Positions 57,827 through 64,000 of a stretch of DNA of 64,000 nt are shown piece by piece. Position 1 is the first letter of the stretch; each line of letters starts with the position of its first letter. The position numbers and the translations under genes are program-made. The stretch is taken from the IMG/VR virus record IMGVR_UViG_3300042516_004811, positions 87,108 to 151,107 of that record; one strand, given 5' to 3'. Source of the DNA: a virus. The notes under the pieces were generated by a model, which had not been told where the DNA came from, did no database searches, and worked only from the letters and a program-made list of their open reading frames with translations.

Positions 57827-59290
57827 ATGCCAGCAGACTTCTCAGAATATGTCAATTTAACGATATTTGACAAAGAACCAGGCGATATTTATCGCGATTC
57901 AATTGAAATAGCCAGACTCTCTCTTCCTGAGTTCAATCTGCGTGTAGGAACGCCAGAAGACGCAATATTTCAGGCAATGGCATACGTTAGTGCATTGAAC
58001 GTTGCTTCAATAAATCGCCTTCCAGACAGGCTTATGGCCGGGATTGTTGGAATGATGGGGTTTTCACGACAGGAAGCTGTTCCTGCGGAAATCGATGTCG
58101 TCATAACAGTTGGTGACCTGGCTGGTGGAGTCATTCCGGAAGGAACAGTATTTACTTACGATGCGGTATTTGAAGATGAGGCGATTCAGTACGCATTTAC
58201 TACAACTTCCGCCACAACTGTACCGCCATCCGAAAGTGAGTATGAACTCCCATACGCAACTATCACTGTACAGGCAATAGAAGGTGGAGTAATTCCACCA
58301 ATTGGAAGCGGCGTGGAGTTGAATATAATTTCATCAGGCACGGACATCGCCTCCGCAATTACAGCAACACCATCAAACTTTGCAAATGGACTTAATGCCG
58401 ACACAGACCAAGACTACCTGTCACGTGCTTCCACGTATTTAAGGTCACTAACGTCAGCGTTAGCAAAAGCAAGCCAAGTTGATGCCTATGTTCTCACTCA
58501 GTATCCAGGAGTTATTGGTCGCGTAAAGACATTTGACCTAACAAACGGTGATGACAATGGTGGAGATATTACCCTTAATAGGGTTTATCCAATTGAAAAT
58601 ACTTATCTTCAGGACAACATTGCAACAATCGAACTCAATGCTCCACACCTTTACGTAAGCGGAGACACCGTGCGTATTGAGTTGTCTGGTGCATCAGCGA
58701 GTGCTAGTGCTATTTATGAAGGCGAATTCGAAATTGACAATACAGCAGAAACACTCATAGTTTTCCCGCGCGTTGCATCAAACCAAGCCAGCGCACAGCT
58801 TACTGGTTCAGTGTTCGCTGGTGAAGATATTGCTGGTTACGTAACAATATTTGCATATGGTCAAAATAGATTCTTGACGCAGATTGAAAAAGACGAAATC
58901 CTCGCGGATGTTATTAACCGTTCAATAGCCGGTTTGAGATTCTTCATTCTTGACCCAACGCTTGTAACGCTCGAAGTGAGTGGAACCGTTAGCCTTAACG
59001 ACGACTACGATGCCACAACCGTGCAAGATGCTATTAATAATGCGCTAATTGAGTACCTCAGTCCTGCTACGTTTCCAATGTCGTTTGACAGGGTTCGCCA
59101 GAGCCAAATTGTTTCAATAATAAGCAATATACCTGGTGTTCTTTATGTCAATTCTTTAACACTGACACCAACTGGTCAGAACTGGCTACCCAAAATTGAT
59201 GATGACATCATATTCAAAAACAAGGGAACACTGCCGGTTTTGTCGGTTGGCGATATTGGCATCACGTACCAGATTGTTGCGGTGGAGTAA
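57827..59290 (+). CDS. Baseplate J-like wedge protein
   Basis: 487 residues. Matches the Baseplate_J family: F-Q-A-M-A-Y-V-S-A-L-N-V-A-S-I-N-R-L-P-D-R, then G-V-I-P-E-G-T-V-F near residue 105, the N-A-D-T-D-Q-D-Y-L-S-R-A motif near 190, and Y-P-G-V-I-G-R-V-K. J-like proteins form the wedges that open to trigger sheath contraction. The last 130 residues include V-S-G-T-V-S-L-N-D-D-Y-D-A and I-S-N-I-P-G-V-L-Y-V, usual for the family. Two bases separate it from the next gene. Confidence 0.92.
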   Translation: MPADFSEYVNLTIFDKEPGDIYRDSIEIARLSLPEFNLRVGTPEDAIFQAMAYVSALNVASINRLPDRLMAGIVGMMGFSRQEAVPAEIDVVITVGDLAGGVIPEGTVFTYDAVFEDEAIQYAFTTTSATTVPPSESEYELPYATITVQAIEGGVIPPIGSGVELNIISSGTDIASAITATPSNFANGLNADTDQDYLSRASTYLRSLTSALAKASQVDAYVLTQYPGVIGRVKTFDLTNGDDNGGDITLNRVYPIENTYLQDNIATIELNAPHLYVSGDTVRIELSGASASASAIYEGEFEIDNTAETLIVFPRVASNQASAQLTGSVFAGEDIAGYVTIFAYGQNRFLTQIEKDEILADVINRSIAGLRFFILDPTLVTLEVSGTVSLNDDYDATTVQDAINNALIEYLSPATFPMSFDRVRQSQIVSIISNIPGVLYVNSLTLTPTGQNWLPKIDDDIIFKNKGTLPVLSVGDIGITYQIVAVE

Positions 59291-59292
59291 AT

Positions 59293-60504
59293 ATGGCTAC
59301 AACCGTCAACCTTCTTGAGTACAACAATGCACTTTTACGCAGAGATGGCGACAGCCGAGTCGTTGGTGTTGCTAATTACTCAACAAACTGGACAGCTGGT
59401 GTTGGACAAGCATCTTTATCTGTCGTTTCCGACATATACACAGTTGATACTAGGTACTCTCTCAGGGTCAACCCATCAACATCTGGGGCAATAGTCCTAA
59501 CGCTTCAGTCCAGGGACCTAAGACTTTTTGACAATAATAGAGTTTTGTCTTTCAATTGCAAGATTAAAGCAGAAGGTACGTGCGATGTTTCCACGCTTCT
59601 GTTGATAGACGAAGATACTGCTGGTAGTCCGCACAACCAAGAGTTTAGCAGTGGTCAATTTAACTCAATTCAGTCTAACCGCGTGCTTGTTCCAGATGAT
59701 AATGAAATCCACTCGTACACAATTCAGATGACAATCACGAACCATGGTAGCTCGTTAATTTATTTAACAAACTTTCACCTTATACATGACATGGCATTTT
59801 ACGAAAATCCATTTGTTCCACAGATGCGCTCATACATGCCGGATTTCTACTGGGACTACGACTCGGACGAAGAATACCCAACTTACCCATTTCACAGACT
59901 GATTGACGTACTTTCATCTACTGCGGGTGATTCTCGTCGACTATACGACTCGCTCTTCCCTTTCGAAACACCAGAGTTTGTAACACCAGATGACCAGACC
60001 GGATACTGGGCAAAAAGCACACTTACAACACCCCACCTCGTAAGAGATGAATATATTCCATGGCTATCGCAGTTTACTGGAGTGCGCATCCAGAGAAATG
60101 CGATGCTTCCAGATGGTTCTTTATATTTCCAAAATCCATCCGTTGAGCGTGATTATGTTGAGTGGCAGTTGCGTACTGGATATTATGGAAGAAACTCCGG
60201 AACACGACAAGCGATAATCGAGGCGGCTCAGCAGTTCTTGATACGTACTCGTGATGGTAGTCAGTCAACCAAATCCGTTGGCGTTACAACTAATTACCTT
60301 GGTGACCCCTTCACTATTCTTGTTCAAACTCTTGAGAACGAAACAATTGATGCGCTCAACGGTCAGACAAGCCCAACTGTTCTTGCTTCCCTCAACCTTG
60401 CCAGGCCAATTGGGTACAAAATAATTCACGAAACAGTTGACGAATTTGAATTCACGCTTGACAGCCTCACGCTTGGTCGTTTGGACGAATTCAGGTGGGG
60501 TTAA
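59293..60504 (+). CDS. Tail protein I-like baseplate protein
   Basis: 403 residues. Residues 1-165 make a beta-sandwich (S-F-N-C-K-I-K-A-E-G-T-C-D, Y-T-I-Q-M-T-I-T-N-H) that looks like a carbohydrate-binding module. The second half carries the gpI-type section: Y-I-P-W-L-S-Q-F-T-G-V, then R-D-Y-V-E-W-Q-L-R-T-G-Y-Y-G-R-N-S-G-T and A-I-I-E-A-A-Q-Q-F-L. In P2-like phages gpI follows J and connects fibres to the baseplate. The N-terminal extension is unusual and might contribute to host binding. Confidence 0.8.
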   Translation: MATTVNLLEYNNALLRRDGDSRVVGVANYSTNWTAGVGQASLSVVSDIYTVDTRYSLRVNPSTSGAIVLTLQSRDLRLFDNNRVLSFNCKIKAEGTCDVSTLLLIDEDTAGSPHNQEFSSGQFNSIQSNRVLVPDDNEIHSYTIQMTITNHGSSLIYLTNFHLIHDMAFYENPFVPQMRSYMPDFYWDYDSDEEYPTYPFHRLIDVLSSTAGDSRRLYDSLFPFETPEFVTPDDQTGYWAKSTLTTPHLVRDEYIPWLSQFTGVRIQRNAMLPDGSLYFQNPSVERDYVEWQLRTGYYGRNSGTRQAIIEAAQQFLIRTRDGSQSTKSVGVTTNYLGDPFTILVQTLENETIDALNGQTSPTVLASLNLARPIGYKIIHETVDEFEFTLDSLTLGRLDEFRWG

Positions 60505-60543
60505 TAATGATAAAATCAATATTTAGTGGTTTAGGAGAATAAA

Positions 60544-61512
60544 ATGGCCGGCACCGGAGTAAAGCTATTTCTGTCTGGCGAGGTTGCATACGCAGCCGAT
60601 GTCAACACGTACCTCATGGACCAGGTGGTTGCCGTATTTGACGACTCCACGGAACGGAATAACGCCTATGGCGACGGTGTACCTGTTTCCCTAGGCGGTA
60701 CCGGTAAGCCATCTCTTTCCCCTGGACGATTCTGCTACCTTATTGACCCAGGCGAGGTTCAGTACTACGACGGCACTTCTTGGCAAGCATCAAGTCAGTT
60801 CAGCATCGAAGACGGTGCGATTACGGAAATAAAACTTGCCAACCTTGCTGTGACAACTGGAAAGATTGCAAACCTGGCTGTTACTGAAGGAAAGATTGCA
60901 GCCAGTGCTGTAACAAGTGCAAAAATTGCGGATGACAATGTTATTGAGTCGAAAATCCTGAATGGTGCTGTAACTACCAACAAAATTGCAGCAAATGCCG
61001 TAACGGCTTCACGTTTTCGTCAGTCAGTATCGACTTCGGTTGTTGGTAACGCAACTGGTAGCACCGCTGATGTGGCCGATATTCAAGCAGCATCAGACGC
61101 AACGGTTCTAAGGCGAAACGGCTCAGCCCTAGAGTTTGCCAAGATAACCAATACAAATGTTGACGATGCAGCAGCAATATCATCAACAAAACTTGGCCCC
61201 ATTTCGGTTACGTCCCACGTTGGAGCAAGCGGCTCAACTATATCGGCTTCATACGCCAACAGGCTAATCACTGTTGATTCGGCTACAGCATTCAATCTGG
61301 GCCTGACCGGCTCCGATGTTTCCTACCCAATAGGCACAACTATTACATTTGTTCAGATTGGTACTGGCAAGCTGACATTTCAGTCACATGACAGCTCAGT
61401 ACTGGTTACGCCAATTTCTGGAGCACTTAGCTGCAGAGCAAGATATTCGGTTGTGAGCGCAATCAAGATTGCATCAATTACATGGCTTCTGGCTGGTGAC
61501 CTCTCGACATGA
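60544..61512 (+). CDS. Tail fibre protein with short degenerate repeats
   Basis: 322 residues. About residues 99-155 contain degenerate 10-11-residue repeats (N-L-A-V-T-T-G-K-I-A, N-L-A-V-T-E-G-K-I-A, A-S-A-V-T-S-A-K-I-A) like the shaft of trimeric tail fibres. The N-terminal 90 residues (L-S-G-E-V-A-Y-A-A-D-V-N-T-Y-L) probably attach to the baseplate. The C-terminal 110 are a beta-rich knob. A GGAG site precedes the ATG. The end overlaps the next gene by 4 bases. Confidence 0.8.
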   Translation: MAGTGVKLFLSGEVAYAADVNTYLMDQVVAVFDDSTERNNAYGDGVPVSLGGTGKPSLSPGRFCYLIDPGEVQYYDGTSWQASSQFSIEDGAITEIKLANLAVTTGKIANLAVTEGKIAASAVTSAKIADDNVIESKILNGAVTTNKIAANAVTASRFRQSVSTSVVGNATGSTADVADIQAASDATVLRRNGSALEFAKITNTNVDDAAAISSTKLGPISVTSHVGASGSTISASYANRLITVDSATAFNLGLTGSDVSYPIGTTITFVQIGTGKLTFQSHDSSVLVTPISGALSCRARYSVVSAIKIASITWLLAGDLST

Positions 61513-62954
61513 TTCTTGCTCGTTTTGTTGGTTCAATTTCTGGGGCCAGGTTAAGTCCGATAATTGGCGGTCCTGCATCCTCTGGTGCACCGTTAGCACC
61601 AACCGTAACCACCTCCACATCCTCGGAAGCTGTCGGGTCTGTTGCTGTTTCTGGAACATTTACCGGAGTAGCAACAACGTCTAGATACTTTCAGCATGGA
61701 GCTAGTTCTGGTGCATTGAACTCAACACTCAACATAACAAACGATGCGACATCTGGAACATTGACTGGCCTATCTGATAGCGAAACTAAGTTTTTTAGAG
61801 CAGTTGGGCAAAACGATAATTATGTCCGAACTATAACTGGAACAATAAATCCTAACTTCTTTTCAACACAACTTTCCCTAATTTGGGGTACGAGCCCAAC
61901 ACTTGATGGGGCAACAACTGTAAACCTAGGCACATTCACTGGTAATACTGCTACAAGCTTTAGTGCTTCACGTTCATCTGTTGCAGGCACAACGTATTAC
62001 TACAAAATAGTTGCTACAAATGTATTCACGACAGTTGAATCTTCTATAATTTCCTATATTGAATCGCCGGCTATTGGTTTTGGAACAACCAGAAGCCAAA
62101 CAACAGCCGCCACACAACCAACACCATCAATAGTGTGGGAGAACTCAGAAACAACCAGAATTGCCGACTGGCGTCTTTATCTTACATCTGCGGCTGGCAC
62201 CACATACAGATGGGAATACTCTTCGAACAGAAGCAGCTGGACGGATGGCGGAGCAATGAGCGTCTACGGAACTCAGCACTGGACACCTTACCTAAATCCA
62301 GGAACTGTTGATTACGCAACGACATACACTTATTACAGAGCTAAAGCCACGGACGGTTATGGCCGCGTCAAATACTCAAACGTTCGCGGTGTTGCCCCAA
62401 TTAATCTCAAATGGGGAGCGCTACGTGGCGGTGTTCAGGACCCTGGAGCGTACGACACGAGTGTTCCATCTGGAAGCTTCGTGATGGATGCGATTGGGAG
62501 AGAAGTAGAAGACGCGGTAAAAATTCAGAGCTTTTTGGGTGGATTTACTAGATACCGCGTTACATCAACTAGATGGATTCTCGACAAGAATGGAAGCACT
62601 GGTAACGCAACGAGCTTAAACAGAAGATTTAGGCTCTATTTTAGAAATGGCTGGTCATCAGAGAGAACTAGCGACTTCGATGGAGCGAATAGAGTCCAGT
62701 ACGATAATTTTGGTGACTATCCAGATAACAGCTTGAGCCGCAGCAATGATGGATACTGGACAAAGGAAACTCTTGAATATGGCGGCGGAGATATGCCGTC
62801 ATCTGGCGGTGTGTACCCAGGCGGAGCCTCAAACTTGTGGGGTTCGAGCACAGCCAATACAACATCTGTTGAAGTATATGTATTCATAGAAGAGCAGGGG
62901 CTCAGAACAACAACCACAAACAGTGAAAGCCTGTACTACAATGGCGCAACATGA
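61509..62954 (+). CDS. Tail fibre / receptor-binding protein with fibronectin-like domains
   Basis: 481 residues. Residues 1-30 are hydrophobic and glycine-rich. Between 30 and 190 there are two or more fibronectin-like units, e.g. S-P-T-L-D-G-A-T-T-V-N-L-G-T-F-T ending Y-Y-Y-K-I-V-A-T-N-V. Another such unit, near 205-300, ends T-Y-Y-R-A-K-A-T-D-G-Y-G. The last 180 residues (W-G-A-L-R-G-G-V-Q-D onward) are a separate beta-rich tip. Distal position in the tail operon and composition suggest host binding. ATGA overlap with the fibre gene and with the next gene. Confidence 0.75.
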   Translation: MILARFVGSISGARLSPIIGGPASSGAPLAPTVTTSTSSEAVGSVAVSGTFTGVATTSRYFQHGASSGALNSTLNITNDATSGTLTGLSDSETKFFRAVGQNDNYVRTITGTINPNFFSTQLSLIWGTSPTLDGATTVNLGTFTGNTATSFSASRSSVAGTTYYYKIVATNVFTTVESSIISYIESPAIGFGTTRSQTTAATQPTPSIVWENSETTRIADWRLYLTSAAGTTYRWEYSSNRSSWTDGGAMSVYGTQHWTPYLNPGTVDYATTYTYYRAKATDGYGRVKYSNVRGVAPINLKWGALRGGVQDPGAYDTSVPSGSFVMDAIGREVEDAVKIQSFLGGFTRYRVTSTRWILDKNGSTGNATSLNRRFRLYFRNGWSSERTSDFDGANRVQYDNFGDYPDNSLSRSNDGYWTKETLEYGGGDMPSSGGVYPGGASNLWGSSTANTTSVEVYVFIEEQGLRTTTTNSESLYYNGAT

Positions 62955-63184
62955 GAGACAACGTAGGCAAAAACAAAAAAGCTAGACCTACTGACTTTTT
63001 GATGCCATCGACAGAGTACGTAGAGAAATCACTGCAGGAACAGCGTTTTTCCATATGTGCAGAATGCCCCGAGTTAATAAAGCTCACGAATCAGTGCAAA
63101 CTTTGTGGATGCTTTATGAAGATAAAGGTAAAGCTGGCGCATGCCGAGTGCCCGGCAGGCAAATGGGACTCAGTTAGCGGGTAG
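62951..63184 (+). CDS. Small zinc-ribbon protein (DUF6171-like)
   Basis: 77 residues. Cysteines are arranged as C-A-E-C-P-E-L, C-K-L-C-G-C-F-M and a final E-C-P-A-G-K-W, a pattern I recall from a short phage family (DUF6171-like) often placed after tail-fibre genes in T4-like and marine phages. It likely binds one or two zincs. Role unknown; the position suggests a tail or assembly role. It overlaps the preceding stop by 4 bases and converges on the VanY-like gene. Confidence 0.8.
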   Translation: MRDNVGKNKKARPTDFLMPSTEYVEKSLQEQRFSICAECPELIKLTNQCKLCGCFMKIKVKLAHAECPAGKWDSVSG

Positions 63185-63196
63185 TCTATTGACTAC
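63181..63196. terminator. Small hairpin at the convergent gene ends
   Basis: GTAGTC (63181-63186) and GACTAC (63191-63196) form a 6-bp stem with a 4-base loop that contains or touches both stop codons. On the plus strand a pyrimidine-rich stretch follows at some distance. It may act as a weak bidirectional terminator. Confidence 0.3.
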
Positions 63197-63825
63197 TTAC
63201 CGCCCTTTTTCTTTTTTTCCTCTGCGGCAACGGCTGCAAGATAAGCAAACAAGTCCCTAACCGGCTGTGGCAAGTTGTCGCCAACCGCATACTGCCAATG
63301 CCATGCTTCAAACTCTGGCGACTTTGGGTCATTTCCCTGTAGGTAGAAGCCGTACTTCGGAGCGTTTGCACACATCCATCCCATCGCCTTGGCGTTGCCA
63401 CCGAGGGTTGACCCATCCTTCATGCATAGGTCGATTGCGAGGCCCATGCCATGATTGGATGTACCAGGTGTGCCGCTTGGGCTTTTGCCAGGCTTGAGAT
63501 ACCAGGTCTTGCCCTCGAATGTTCTTGTGACGCCTCGACCATGGTCCTTGCTGTCATATCTATCTCTGAACATTGCCAGCTGAGCGTCGTAAAGGCGGTA
63601 GTCACCAATGTTCTTCAGCTCAATACCCTCTTTCTTTGCGGCATCAAGCATCATGTCGAAAGAAATTGAGGACCAATGCCACAGTCTTCCGCCAATCTTG
63701 GTCTTTCTAAGAATGCTGTCGGGCAACTGACCGTTCTTGATGTTTTTTAGTTCGGTTGGAAGAACTAGCTTGATGTATGGGTACTGCATTTTCCTGTTTC
63801 TCCGATTTCTCGAAAGCCGCTTCAT
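63193..63825 (-). CDS. VanY-like D-Ala-D-Ala carboxypeptidase, probable endolysin
   Basis: 210 residues with a good GGAG ribosome site. The M15/VanY zinc site is seen as S-N-H-G-M-G-L-A-I-D-L (H-x6-D) and E-A-W-H-W-Q-Y; R-D-R-Y-D-S-K-D-H-G-R-G and P-G-T-S-N-H are also standard. It would cleave peptidoglycan stem peptides for host lysis. The N-terminus is basic (RLSRNRRNRK) without a signal peptide, so release would need a holin; the C-terminus is Lys-rich. It is separate from the tail block and transcribed towards it. Confidence 0.88.
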   Translation of the reverse strand: MKRLSRNRRNRKMQYPYIKLVLPTELKNIKNGQLPDSILRKTKIGGRLWHWSSISFDMMLDAAKKEGIELKNIGDYRLYDAQLAMFRDRYDSKDHGRGVTRTFEGKTWYLKPGKSPSGTPGTSNHGMGLAIDLCMKDGSTLGGNAKAMGWMCANAPKYGFYLQGNDPKSPEFEAWHWQYAVGDNLPQPVRDLFAYLAAVAAEEKKKKGGK

Positions 63826-63847
63826 GTCACTCCATAATAGCAGAGAG

Positions 63848-63865
63848 AATATTTACAGCATTTAA
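63848..63865. repeat. 18-bp element shared with the portal-protease gap
   Basis: AATATTTACAGCATTTAA here and AATATTTACAGCAATTAA at 32231-32248 differ at one base. Each sits between a minus-strand stop codon and the next minus-strand gene (at 32231 it overlaps the portal stop). A common regulatory element is possible; a chance match in AT-rich DNA cannot be excluded. Confidence 0.35.
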
Positions 63866-63868
63866 TAA

Positions 63869-64000
63869 TTAAAGCTGGTACCAGCCATCTTCCCAAAGCT
63901 GAGAAAGTCTTCGAAAATGCTTGTCATATTTAAGAGCAACGACATCTAGTGAGTAGTTGTCTATGGCATGCTGCCTAACCATCGTTCTATCCATATATTT
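63869..64000 (-). CDS. C-terminal end of a probable glycosyltransferase, cut by window
   Basis: An open minus-strand frame enters from the right edge and stops at 63869-63871. The 43 visible codons include R-Q-H-A-I-D-N-Y-S-L-D-V-V-A-L-K-Y and end W-E-D-G-W-Y-Q-L. The N-Y-S followed by a Y-x-x-x-F helix is the usual ending of GT-B (glycosyltransferase group 1) proteins, hence the tentative name. The rest is outside the window, so the identification depends on this short piece. Confidence 0.45.
   Translation of the reverse strand, partial: KYMDRTMVRQHAIDNYSLDVVALKYDKHFRRLSQLWEDGWYQL

Noticed and set aside
1-64000. CRISPR arrays, insertion sequences, integrase or attachment sites
   Set aside because: No regularly spaced direct repeats, transposase or recombinase motifs were seen. 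The tRNA genes are complete and form a phage-type cluster rather than an attachment site.

Overview
This window is a 64 kb piece of a tailed, contractile-tail (myovirus) bacteriophage genome. Terminase large subunit, HK97-type portal, prohead protease and major capsid protein, tail sheath and tube, tape measure, baseplate J/I-type proteins and tail fibres are all recognisable, and I see no integrase, repressor or host housekeeping genes. A WhiB-family regulator (known only from Actinobacteria and their phages), several apparently leaderless genes and mid-range base composition point to an actinobacterial host; a freshwater or marine actinobacterium is a guess. Both window edges cut genes (a primase-helicase on the left, probably a glycosyltransferase on the right), so the genome is larger than this. 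|| Layout. 1-2943 (minus): primase-helicase, WhiB, a small Cys protein and a Lys/Ala-rich histone-H1-like protein. 3040-6768 (plus): two unknown genes, an adenosylcobalamin-type (class II) ribonucleotide reductase with an inverted repeat in its leader, tRNA-Arg, tRNA-Leu and tRNA-Asn, and a Cys-motif protein. 6765-34585 (minus): one very long structural block, read right to left as small membrane protein, portal, a 2967-residue protease/polyvalent fusion, an acidic PepSY-containing protein, a 2070-residue zincin-containing protein, seven further unknown proteins, the major capsid protein with a strong terminator, and a DUF6321-like gene. 34648-43389 (plus): terminase, then recombination and DNA-metabolism genes (Rad52-like annealing protein, Cas4/RecB-like Fe-S nuclease, HNH protein, RuvC-like resolvase, and a ParB-like / PAPS-reductase-like / ParB-like trio). 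43407-44154 (minus): two acidic paralogues, each with its own near-identical promoter. 44265-63184 (plus): connectors, tail tube and sheath, frameshifted tail chaperone, tape measure, baseplate and fibres. 63193-64000 (minus): a VanY-like peptidase and the end of a probable glycosyltransferase. || How it works together. The most notable feature is the capsid block. In most phages portal, protease and capsid genes are adjacent; here about 23 kb separates portal from capsid gene. The prohead protease is fused in frame to an ArdC-N-like domain, a zincin metallopeptidase and a UvrD-like helicase, the combination known from injected 'polyvalent' proteins. The domain modules of this protein and of the second giant protein are separated by a repeated L-S-S-G tetrapeptide. 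I infer that these are polyproteins loaded into the head, cut at the LSSG linkers by the fused protease during maturation, and delivered with the DNA as anti-defence or takeover factors.
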